The notes: generated by a model from the sequence alone, not told the origin. A DNA stretch of 5,126 bases from Lachnospira sp. UBA2821 (GCA_002351535.1 DEGR01000052.1:1-5126); one strand, 5' to 3'; positions 1 to 5,126 are shown, numbered from the stretch's first letter. Numbers and translations are program-made.

Positions 1-993
1 CGGTCTTGAAGAAAAGTTAAGGTCTTCTTCAGGATACTTAAATCCCCATTCATTTCTAAATGCTGTCATCATGTCCATTACATCCTTTGTATATTCAATA
101 TGCATGCATTCAACATCACCCGAAATTGCTCTTTCCATATCCTCCAGCTCATATGCGAGTGCATCTGAATTATCCCCTTCCCTGATAATTTCAGTTTTCC
201 CTGAATCAGTATATGTTACATTTGCTTCCCATGCTCTGGGGTATTCCATAATTTCAATGTATCCTTTTTCACACGAAACCATTCCTCTTTTAGGCTGTTT
301 TGAATGAAGCGACAACATAACTGATGCCATCTGTCCCTCATCATTCATAAGTAACAATCCCGCCTGTTCATCTACCCCTGTTGGGGCCGGCTTCATCTGT
401 GATAACAGTCTTTGTGGCTTTGAATCCATAAACCATCTGATAAACGAAAGGGCATATACACCGATATCGAGCATTGCACCCCCTGCCAGATTTCTGTTGA
501 AAAATCTGTTTTCCATATTGTATTCTTTAAAGCTTCCAAAATTCATTGTTATAAGGTTAACCTTTCCAAGCTTTCCCGAATCGATAATCTCTCTCAGTTT
601 CTTATAAATCGGCATATGATAAATAGTCATCGCCTCGCCTATAACGACTTTACTTTTATCAGCAAGCGCAATTGCCTCATCTAATTCACGGCTGTTTAAT
701 GTAATAGATTTTTCAACAAGAATGTGTTTTCCGTTTGCAATTGCTTTCTTCATAAATTCGATATGTGTGTTATGTGGAGTTGTAATATAAATCACATCCA
801 CAGCCGGATCACCAAACACATCATCAAGCTCATCATATACTTTTTCTATATTATATTTTGCGGCAAAATCAACCGCCTTTTTGTGTGTACGATTTGCAAC
901 CGCATAAATATTTTTACCATTTTTATTGAGAGTCTGTGCCATCTCGTTAGCAATAACACCTGTACCAAGTACCGCCCATCTTATATCACGCAT
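1..993 (-). CDS. Gfo/Idh/MocA family NAD(P)-dependent oxidoreductase, C-terminus cut by window edge
   Basis: The frame is open for 331 codons from ATG 993 and runs off the window without a stop, probably within a few residues of the natural end because the family is usually 320-350 aa. The N-terminal Rossmann fold starts IRWAVLGTGVIAN (GxGxIA at residues 10-15). The cofactor/catalytic loop is LVEKS, with Lys95, where most relatives have EKP. The second domain carries GGAMLDIGVY (residues 171-180) with Asp176 and Tyr180. This LDxGxY form, together with EAM...YKKLREII, resembles the dihydrodiol dehydrogenase-like branch rather than the classical His-type inositol dehydrogenases. The substrate is probably a sugar or cyclic polyol, but it cannot be named. 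The protein should be cytoplasmic. GGAGG lies 9 nt before ATG 993; an in-frame ATG at 1002 abuts GGAGG too closely to be preferred. It lies 27 nt after mgtE on the same strand, so it is probably co-transcribed. Confidence 0.93.
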   Translation of the reverse strand, partial: MRDIRWAVLGTGVIANEMAQTLNKNGKNIYAVANRTHKKAVDFAAKYNIEKVYDELDDVFGDPAVDVIYITTPHNTHIEFMKKAIANGKHILVEKSITLNSRELDEAIALADKSKVVIGEAMTIYHMPIYKKLREIIDSGKLGKVNLITMNFGSFKEYNMENRFFNRNLAGGAMLDIGVYALSFIRWFMDSKPQRLLSQMKPAPTGVDEQAGLLLMNDEGQMASVMLSLHSKQPKRGMVSCEKGYIEIMEYPRAWEANVTYTDSGKTEIIREGDNSDALAYELEDMERAISGDVECMHIEYTKDVMDMMTAFRNEWGFKYPEEDLNFSSRP

Positions 994-1020
994 AAATTTC
1001 ATCCTCCATTACAATTCAGT

Positions 1021-2415
1021 CTATACTATTCCAATAATACGAATCAGCAATATCCATGCCAGTCCATAATAAGTTACAACTGCAACCAGATCATTTACCG
1101 TAGTAATCAGCGGACCTGATGCCACAGCCGGGTCAACTTTAATTCTGTTGAAAAATATCGGAACCAGCGTTCCTACAAGACTTGAAATAACAATCGCTAC
1201 AAGAAGTGATATTCCAACACATCCGGATATTAAAACCGCATTTCCAAATGAATACCCCTTAAATAAAGCTATATATATTCCAAGACATACAAGTGCAAGA
1301 ATTCCAAGAAGTGCACCATTACAGAATCCCACTTTCATTTCTTTAAGTACCAATTGAACCTTGTCCCTGCTGCTAAGATTCTCATCCATCAGTACCCTGA
1401 TGGTAACAGCCAGCGACTGTGTACCAACGTTTCCGGCCATATCAAGGATAAGTGATTGAAAACATATTACCACGGGCAGAACTGCTACAACTCCCTCAAA
1501 TGCTCCAACAACTGTAGAGACTCCCATTCCAAGAAATAACAAAATAATCAGCCATGGGAGACGCTTTTTCATACTTTCTTTTGTTGTTTCACCAAGGTCT
1601 TCTTCTGCCGACAAACCACCGAGCTTTGCGTAATCTTCGCCCAATTCATCATCAACCGCTTCAACAACATCCTGTGCCGTAATAATACCGATAATATTCT
1701 TTTCTTTATTTAGAACAGGCAGAGAATCTTCTGCATAATCTTTTATCTTTTCAATGCTTTCAGAAATTTTCTCCTTGTCTGACAGATATGGATATGCATA
1801 ACTGATTAATGTACTTAACTCAACATTTTCCCTTGCCACAATAAGGTCCTTCAAATCAATGGCTCCGCAAAAACAGCCTTTATCATCAACTACATATATT
1901 GTTGAAATGTTGTCATTTTCTCCAGCCTGCTGTACCAGCTCATGCATAGCCTGACGTATCGTAAGATTCTGTCTGATACATATATAATTCGTTGTAATCA
2001 GACTTCCAATCTCATCTTCATCATATGAATTGATAAGCCGGATTTCCTTCTTGATTTTCTCGTCAATCATGGAACGGAGCTTAACTTTGACACTTTCATC
2101 GATATCTTCCCACAAATCAACAGCATCATCAGCATCCATCTCATTGACAATTTCAACCAGCTTATTAATATCAATCTCTCCGATATATTTTGCAGGATAG
2201 TCAACATATGATATAACTTCTGCCATCCATTTGGCATCAAGTGCACTATACAGCCTGTTTCTTTCAGTTCTGTTCAAAACCTCAAGACTCTGTGCGATAT
2301 CATTTTCATGATAATCTCTAAGCTGCTCCCTCATCTCGTCTATTGACTGGGACAATCTTACAATATTTACAATTCTCTTTACAAAAATTGATTCTTCTAT
2401 TACTTTTGTATTCAT
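1021..2415 (-). CDS. mgtE: Magnesium transporter MgtE
   Basis: A complete 464-residue MgtE, the usual length for this Mg2+-selective channel/transporter of the cytoplasmic membrane. The cytosolic N domain (about 20-130) contains helical repeats, including a DADDAVDLWEDI segment. A tandem CBS pair (about 138-196 and 200-258) follows; in characterised MgtE proteins these domains bind Mg2+ and close the pore when cytosolic Mg2+ is high. A connecting helix ends near KKRLPW (283-288), and five hydrophobic segments follow from about residue 288 to the C-terminus. Family signatures are visible: MAGNVGTQS (326-334) and DPAVASGPLITTVNDLVAV (428-446). Asp442 lies where the pore aspartate of Thermus MgtE is expected (inferred by motif position). 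The start is set by AAGGAGG at 2422-2428, 6 nt before the ATG. Upstream lie a strong promoter, a short leader ORF and a terminator-like structure, so expression is probably attenuated. Confidence 0.97.
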   Translation of the reverse strand: MNTKVIEESIFVKRIVNIVRLSQSIDEMREQLRDYHENDIAQSLEVLNRTERNRLYSALDAKWMAEVISYVDYPAKYIGEIDINKLVEIVNEMDADDAVDLWEDIDESVKVKLRSMIDEKIKKEIRLINSYDEDEIGSLITTNYICIRQNLTIRQAMHELVQQAGENDNISTIYVVDDKGCFCGAIDLKDLIVARENVELSTLISYAYPYLSDKEKISESIEKIKDYAEDSLPVLNKEKNIIGIITAQDVVEAVDDELGEDYAKLGGLSAEEDLGETTKESMKKRLPWLIILLFLGMGVSTVVGAFEGVVAVLPVVICFQSLILDMAGNVGTQSLAVTIRVLMDENLSSRDKVQLVLKEMKVGFCNGALLGILALVCLGIYIALFKGYSFGNAVLISGCVGISLLVAIVISSLVGTLVPIFFNRIKVDPAVASGPLITTVNDLVAVVTYYGLAWILLIRIIGIV

Positions 2416-2447
2416 TCCAAGCCTCCTTCTACCCTAAAAAAGAGCAC

Positions 2448-2512
2448 AAAAAATCCATCGTAACACTATTGTTACACAAACTTAGTTGTGAATTAGTTTA
2501 TAACGATGGATA
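2448..2512 (-). terminator. Intrinsic terminator/attenuator in the mgtE leader, three-way junction
   Basis: On the minus strand, ATCCATCGT (2503-2511) pairs perfectly with ACGATGGAT (2453-2461), and a run of five to six T follows at once (2448-2453). Inside the closing stem two adjacent hairpins can form: CACAA/TTGTG with a 6-nt loop (2475-2490) and TAACA/TGTTA with a 4-nt loop (2461-2474). This gives a three-way junction with an unpaired 12-13 nt linker on one side. It lies between the leader ORF stop and the mgtE ribosome binding site, so it would stop transcription before mgtE when formed. A second T-run (2436-2441) lies just downstream. The upper strand of the closing stem is also the partner of a competing upstream pairing, which is why attenuation is proposed rather than simple termination. 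The fold was read by eye, with no energy calculation. Confidence 0.7.
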
Positions 2513-2586
2513 AAGGCTTATACTTTATTTTAAAAAGACGCATCTACAGACACCCGAAATAGTTTCAAGTCTGTATCCATCATTAT
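2500..2586 (-). promoter_or_regulatory. Candidate antiterminator fold in the mgtE leader
   Basis: On the minus strand, ATAATGATGGATA (2574-2586), which lies inside the leader ORF, can pair over 13 nt with TATCCATCGTTAT (2500-2512), with one G-U pair. The second segment contains the 5' arm of the downstream terminator, so the two structures exclude each other. The enclosed region holds its own hairpin (2545-2575): outer stem TACAG/CTGTA, a 2-nt bulge, then ACTTGAAA/TTTCGGGT around a 3-nt loop. That hairpin overlaps the long pairing by two nucleotides, so the junction would adjust slightly. A short AAGCCT (2514-2519) could also pair with AGGCTT in the mgtE ribosome binding site region. This is inference from complementarity alone. 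Confidence 0.55.
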
Positions 2587-2620
2587 GTTTACTTCGACTT
2601 CGACTATCACAACTGTCCAT
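2525..2620 (-). CDS. Putative 31-aa leader peptide upstream of mgtE
   Basis: A short ORF of 31 codons plus TAA, starting at ATG 2620. It has an AAGGAGG site at 2629-2635, 8 nt upstream, as strong as the site of mgtE itself, which argues for real translation. It begins about 40 nt after the predicted transcription start and ends 12 nt before the antiterminator/terminator segment. The product begins MDSCDSRSRSKHNDGY and ends VCRCVFLK. It is polar and basic, has three cysteines (positions 4, 25 and 27), and has no hydrophobic stretch or signal peptide. Codons 6-10 alternate AGT and CGA. It lacks the proline- or acidic-rich runs known from other Mg2+-responsive leader peptides. I do not recognise it. 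Its codons 12-16 form one strand of the proposed antiterminator, so a cis-acting role in mgtE control is more likely than a function of the free peptide. Confidence 0.55.
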   Translation of the reverse strand: MDSCDSRSRSKHNDGYRLETISGVCRCVFLK

Positions 2621-2666
2621 ATAATTCGCCTCCTTCATAATCATATTAATTATTTTTTACGCGCTG

Positions 2667-2695
2667 ATTATATCACTGTAGTGTGCATATTTCAA
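2667..2695 (-). promoter_or_regulatory. SigmaA-type promoter of the mgtE leader transcript
   Basis: On the minus strand TTGAAA (2690-2695) and a perfect TATAAT (2667-2672) are separated by exactly 17 nt. TGA directly precedes the -10, giving an extended -10. Transcription would start near 2660, making a leader of about 245 nt before mgtE. No other promoter-like sequence stands out between here and mgtE, so the leader ORF, mgtE and probably the oxidoreductase are all read from it. Confidence 0.85.
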
Positions 2696-2731
2696 TCTCT
2701 TTATTAATTCACTTAACTCCCTCCATTTCCC

Positions 2732-2761
2732 ATGAATAAAAATAATATATCCGACTATAAT
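2732..2761 (+). promoter_or_regulatory. Candidate promoter of the DUF2508 gene
   Basis: A perfect TATAAT lies at 2756-2761 on the plus strand. The -35 is poor: ATGAAT at 2732-2737 (18-nt spacing) matches three of six consensus positions. Transcription would begin near 2768, about 80 nt before the preferred start codon of the DUF2508 gene, placing a triplicated 13-bp repeat in the 5' leader. This promoter is divergent from the mgtE promoter. Confidence 0.5.
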
Positions 2762-2775
2762 ATTAGAGTAACCAA

Positions 2776-2814
2776 AAGCTATGCCTAAAGGCTATGCCCG
2801 AAGGGTATGCCTTC
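2776..2814 (+). repeat. Three tandem 13-bp repeats, also forming a hairpin, in the DUF2508 5' leader
   Basis: TATGCC occurs at 2780, 2793 and 2806, exactly 13 bp apart. Each copy sits in a similar unit: AAGCTATGCCTAA, AGGCTATGCCCGA, AGGGTATGCCTTC. The second and third copies also fold into a strong hairpin: AAGGC (2788-2792) pairs with GCCTT (2809-2813) and ATGCCC (2794-2799) with GGGTAT (2803-2808), with one bulged T, one G-U pair and a GAA loop. No T-run follows, so it is not an intrinsic terminator. It could be an operator array, an mRNA-stabilising hairpin, or simple slippage. Confidence 0.65.
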
Positions 2815-2847
2815 GTGCAAATAAAATCAGACAACGGAGAGTATTTC

Positions 2848-3057
2848 ATGTTTCGAAAAAAAAGTGTAATTCCACAGATTAATCCGCTTATAGAAGAAAT
2901 ATATAAGACAAAATCTGCTCTTGATGCCGCTTACTCTAATTTTGAAAATGTTACAGAACCGGATTTAATCGACTGTTATATATACGAATTAAAATCCGTT
3001 CAGATGCGATACAGATTTCTTTTGAGGCAGGTAAAAGAAAACGGTGTGTCGCAATGA
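2848..3057 (+). CDS. DUF2508 (YaaL-like) family small protein
   Basis: A 69-residue cytoplasmic protein starting MFRKKSVIPQ. The body NPLIEEIYKTKSALDAAYSNFENV followed by DLIDCYIYELKSVQMRYRFLLRQVKE matches my recollection of the DUF2508/YaaL family: short, all-helical proteins with a charged N-terminus and a C-terminal YELKxxxxRYxFLL motif. The function is unknown; in Bacillus the yaaL gene sits next to recR and bofA, but that context is absent here. I prefer ATG 2848 because GGAGAG lies 6 nt upstream and the family usually starts at such an MF-RKK sequence. The frame stays open to ATG 2794, which would give 87 aa, but that start has only AAAGG 2 nt upstream and sits within 13-bp repeats whose copy number would shift the frame. 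The stop codon lies in the loop of the terminator of the convergent glucosidase gene. Confidence 0.8.
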   Translation: MFRKKSVIPQINPLIEEIYKTKSALDAAYSNFENVTEPDLIDCYIYELKSVQMRYRFLLRQVKENGVSQ

Positions 3058-3071
3058 ACTGCGGCACACCG
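3033..3071 (-). terminator. Intrinsic terminator of the alpha-glucosidase operon
   Basis: On the minus strand CGGTGTGCCGC (3061-3071) pairs with GCGACACACCG (3042-3052) over 11 positions with one C-A mismatch and an 8-nt loop, followed by TTTTCTTTT (3033-3041). It lies 26 nt past the glucosidase stop codon. It overlaps the last codons and stop of the convergent DUF2508 gene. On the plus strand the stem pairs fully (one G-U) but no T-run follows, so efficient termination is expected only in the minus direction. Confidence 0.85.
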
Positions 3072-3097
3072 TCATCCAAATCTCCCTTAGAAACATA

Positions 3098-4711
3098 TTA
3101 TAAACGTATCATAAATGCTTCGTAAGGTCTTAATTTTCCCGTAACAACATCTTTATAATTACTTACAAGCTGTTTTTCTTTATCCCCTGCATTTACAAGG
3201 GTACAGTCAACTTCATTTCCGCTGAAGTTACATATTACACGTATTCTGTCATCACCAAGCACCCTGTCATAAGCAAATACATCTTTGTCATCCATTAAAA
3301 GCGGCTCGAATTCACCATATACTATAACTTCATTTTCTTTTCTTATATTAATAAGCTTTTTGTAACAGTTAAATACTGAATTCTCATCATCAACCTGACT
3401 CTGTGCATTTATTTCCTTATAATTAGGATTAACCTTTATCCATGGAGTTCCTGTCGTAAAGCCTGCATTTTCACTGTCATCCCACTGCATAGGTGTTCTT
3501 GCATTATCACGTCCTTTAACTTTAAGTGAATGCATAATATCCTTAACATCATATCCTTTAGCAAGCCTATCCTTATACATATTAATGCTTTCGACATCCT
3601 TATAATCATTAATATCATCAAAATATATATTCGTCATTCCGAGTTCTTCTCCCTGATAAATATAAGGTGTTCCCTTCATTCCATGAAGAAGTATTCCGAA
3701 CATTTTGGCACTCTCAACTCTGTACTCTTTATCATTTCCCCAGCGTGATACTATTCTTGGAAGGTCATGGTTATTCCAGAAAAGGCTGTTCCAGCCATCA
3801 TCATGGAATGCCGTCTGCCACTTGTACAGTGTTTTCTTAAGTTCAAGTGTATCAAGTTCTTTCAAATCCCATTTATCTTTTCCCGGAATCTGGTCAAGAC
3901 CAATATGCTCAAACTGGAACACCATGCTTAACTCGCTCCCATCAGGATTCGAGTACTGCTTCGCAATATCAATATCCGCACACCAGCATTCACCGACTGT
4001 AAGCATATCTTTATCGCCAAACGTTTTCCGGTTCATTTCCTTAATATAATCATGAAGCTTAGGACCATTAGGAATTATATCTTCATCAGGCAGCTTTGCT
4101 ATAAGCTCGATAACATCCATTCTGAATCCTCCGATTCCCTTATCAATCCAGAAATTCATAAAATCATATACATCATTTCTTACGTTTTCGTTATGCCAGT
4201 TAAGGTCCGGCTGCTTTTTACTGAACAGGTGAAGATAATACTGTCCTGTCGTCTCATCATACTCCCATGCAGAACCTGAGAAATTAGATGTTATTCCATT
4301 AGGCACATCTCCATTAACCGGGTCTCTCCATATATAGTAATCTCTGTACGGATTATCTTTAGATTTTCTCGATTCTACGAACCACGCATGCTCATCAGAT
4401 GTGTGATTGGCAACAAGATCCATAATTATCTTAATATCCCTCTTCTTTGCCTCCGATATCAGCCTGTCCATATCCTCCATTGTTCCAAACTCGTCCATTA
4501 TCTGACGATAATCACTTATATCATAGCCATTGTCATCATTAGGAGACTTGTACACAGGTCCGAGCCATACGGCATTAATGCCAAGATTCTTAAGATAATC
4601 AAGCTTGCTTATTATTCCGTTTATATCTCCAATTCCATCCCCATTACTATCCACAAAACTTCTTGGGTACACCTGATAAATAACTGCACTATGCCACCAT
4701 TTTTTCTCCAT
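3098..4711 (-). CDS. GH13 alpha-glucosidase (oligo-1,6-glucosidase / glucan 1,6-alpha-glucosidase type)
   Basis: A complete 537-residue GH13 enzyme without a signal peptide, so it acts in the cytoplasm on imported oligosaccharides. The (beta/alpha)8 barrel shows the four conserved regions: DLVANH (98-103), GFRMDV with nucleophile Asp199 (195-200), TVGEC with acid/base Glu241 (238-242), and NNHD with transition-state stabiliser Asp316 (313-316). DSNGDGIGD (21-29) matches the Ca2+-binding loop of this subfamily. Val200, directly after the nucleophile, is the residue associated with alpha-1,6 specificity in oligo-1,6-glucosidases, whereas Ala or Thr goes with alpha-1,4 enzymes; isomalto-oligosaccharides are therefore the likely substrates. 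The region III sequence ECWCAD differs from the GEMPG typical of MalL and looks closer to dextran glucosidase (DexB), so malL and dexB cannot be separated. AGGAG lies 12 nt before the ATG, a slightly long spacing. It follows the small upstream gene by 34 nt, with no promoter visible between them. Confidence 0.93.
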   Translation of the reverse strand: MEKKWWHSAVIYQVYPRSFVDSNGDGIGDINGIISKLDYLKNLGINAVWLGPVYKSPNDDNGYDISDYRQIMDEFGTMEDMDRLISEAKKRDIKIIMDLVANHTSDEHAWFVESRKSKDNPYRDYYIWRDPVNGDVPNGITSNFSGSAWEYDETTGQYYLHLFSKKQPDLNWHNENVRNDVYDFMNFWIDKGIGGFRMDVIELIAKLPDEDIIPNGPKLHDYIKEMNRKTFGDKDMLTVGECWCADIDIAKQYSNPDGSELSMVFQFEHIGLDQIPGKDKWDLKELDTLELKKTLYKWQTAFHDDGWNSLFWNNHDLPRIVSRWGNDKEYRVESAKMFGILLHGMKGTPYIYQGEELGMTNIYFDDINDYKDVESINMYKDRLAKGYDVKDIMHSLKVKGRDNARTPMQWDDSENAGFTTGTPWIKVNPNYKEINAQSQVDDENSVFNCYKKLINIRKENEVIVYGEFEPLLMDDKDVFAYDRVLGDDRIRVICNFSGNEVDCTLVNAGDKEKQLVSNYKDVVTGKLRPYEAFMIRL

Positions 4712-4745
4712 ATAAAATAATTTCTCCTTTTCAAATATTTTTCTA

Positions 4746-4973
4746 TTATCTTATAGTTTTTAATGCTTCAAGCATCTCCAGATCAGAAGGCTGCACCTTT
4801 ATGTTTGTGCATTTTGCAGAACCGTCCGGTTTTGTTACGCTTATCTCTATAACAGTTCCCGCCTCCATAGGTTCACCTGATACAGCATTTAAAAAACTCA
4901 CAAATCTTGGATGATTATTGGCAAATGTTGTCCAATGTTCCTTCATCTTTAATAATTTTGCAGGGTTTAGCAT
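4746..4973 (-). CDS. Small conserved-looking protein of unknown function
   Basis: A 75-residue cytoplasmic protein from ATG 4973, starting MLNPAKLLKMKEHWTTFANN and ending DLEMLEALKTIR. The N-terminal part looks helical (KLLKMKEHWTTFANNHPRFVSFLNAV). The C-terminal half (GTVIEISVTKPDG...CTNIKVQPSDLEML) looks like two beta strands and a short helix. I recall similar small NPAKLLK proteins from Lachnospiraceae but know no function. ATG 4973 is chosen because GAGGA (4979-4983) lies 5 nt upstream; an in-frame ATG at 4985 adds four residues (MRNI) but has only a weak AGAGAAAAG sequence before it. It reads into the glucosidase gene 34 nt later and probably shares its transcript. Only about 33 nt separate it from the terminator T-run of the preceding tRNA, and no clear sigmaA promoter is visible there. 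Confidence 0.75.
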   Translation of the reverse strand: MLNPAKLLKMKEHWTTFANNHPRFVSFLNAVSGEPMEAGTVIEISVTKPDGSAKCTNIKVQPSDLEMLEALKTIR

Positions 4974-5006
4974 AATATTCCTCATTTCTTTTCTCTTAAC
5001 AAATAC

Positions 5007-5053
5007 AAAAAAAGCACCTGCCCCAAAGCTCTTCCGTCTTCAAAACTGGTACT
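5007..5053 (-). terminator. Probable intrinsic terminator after tRNA-Lys
   Basis: On the minus strand AGTACC (5048-5053) pairs with GGTGCT (5013-5018), with one G-U. After an A-A mismatch, GTTTTGAAG can pair with CTTTGGGGC, rich in G-U pairs, around a 9-nt loop. Seven T follow directly (5007-5013). It begins 7 nt after the tRNA 3' end, the expected place. The upper stem is weak, so some read-through into the next gene is plausible. Confidence 0.65.
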
Positions 5054-5060
5054 TTCAAAA

Positions 5061-5126
5061 TGCGCGATCAGGGGTTCGAACCCTGGACACCCTGATTAAG
5101 AGTCAGGTGCTCTACCAACTGAGCTA
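5061..5126 (-). tRNA. tRNA-Lys (anticodon CTT), 5' acceptor strand cut by window edge
   Basis: Minus-strand reading begins at tRNA position 8 with TAGCTCAGTTGGTAGAGC, a standard D arm. The anticodon arm is CCTGA-CTCTTAA-TCAGG, with CTT at 5098-5100, which decodes AAG (Lys). The T arm is CAGGG-TTCGAAC-CCCTG with a perfect five-pair stem. The 3' acceptor strand is ATCGCGC plus discriminator A at 5061. CCA is not encoded, so it must be added enzymatically. The missing 7 nt are predicted to be complementary to the acceptor, about GCGCGAT. All parts in view are intact, so this is a real tRNA cut by the window rather than a pseudogene. Confidence 0.96.

Noticed and set aside
724..1119. Long plus-strand open frame over the oxidoreductase and mgtE ends
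   Set aside because: It runs antisense to two well-supported genes, is rich in Ile/Asn/Cys as expected of an AT-rich shadow frame, and has no ribosome binding site or family resemblance. The same holds for the other frames opposite mgtE and the glucosidase.
2416..2660. M-box (ykoK) riboswitch in front of mgtE
   Set aside because: Expected at Firmicute mgtE genes, but I could not find its conserved core in the leader, and the region is instead occupied by an ORF and a competing-stem arrangement. A covariance-model search would settle it.
2674..2683. Short palindrome CACTGTAGTG in the mgtE promoter spacer as an operator
   Set aside because: Arms of only four bases; too short to distinguish from chance, and no known regulator site is recognised.
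2794..2847. N-terminal extension of the DUF2508 protein from ATG 2794
   Set aside because: Poor ribosome binding site, lies over frame-unstable 13-bp repeats, and the family start fits ATG 2848, which has GGAGAG at the right distance.
3042..3071. Bidirectional terminator serving the DUF2508 gene too
   Set aside because: The stem pairs well on the plus strand but the following sequence has no T-run, so intrinsic termination in that direction is not supported.
5061..5126. tRNA pseudogene or integration-site remnant
   Set aside because: All arms in view pair correctly and only the window edge removes the 5' strand; no integrase or direct repeat of the tRNA 3' end was seen downstream.

Overview
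This is an AT-rich chromosomal window. Its gene content and protein style fit a low-GC Firmicute, most likely a Clostridia/Lachnospiraceae-type gut or rumen anaerobe. That placement is inferred from strong AAGGAGG ribosome binding sites, a YaaL-type DUF2508 protein, a GH13 oligosaccharide glucosidase and an MgtE transporter; no marker gene fixes the taxon. Nearly everything reads on the minus strand. The only plus-strand gene is a small DUF2508 protein in the middle.

Read in the minus direction, the right end holds a tRNA-Lys(CTT), cut by the window edge just before its 5' acceptor strand, followed by a likely intrinsic terminator. Close behind come a small protein of unknown function (start best placed at 4973) and a complete GH13 alpha-glucosidase of the oligo-1,6-glucosidase/dextran-glucosidase type. 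These two probably form an operon. It ends in an intrinsic terminator whose stem lies across the 3' end of the convergent DUF2508 gene.

The middle (about 2416-2847) is the most interesting part. A near-consensus extended -10 promoter (TTGAAA-17-TATAAT) drives a leader of about 245 nt in front of mgtE. The leader contains a 31-codon ORF with its own AAGGAGG site, and two mutually exclusive RNA folds. In one, a 13-nt segment inside the leader ORF pairs with a downstream segment, enclosing a long hairpin. In the other, that same downstream segment closes a three-way-junction terminator followed by a U-run. This has the layout of a transcription attenuator controlling an Mg2+ transporter. It does not resemble the M-box, the riboswitch usually found at such genes. 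The divergent DUF2508 gene has its own -10 box and a 13-bp sequence repeated three times in its 5' leader.

The left end holds mgtE and, 27 nt downstream, a Gfo/Idh/MocA oxidoreductase that is complete at its N-terminus and cut at the window edge near its C-terminus. The two probably share the attenuated transcript, although no functional link between Mg2+ uptake and the oxidoreductase is evident.
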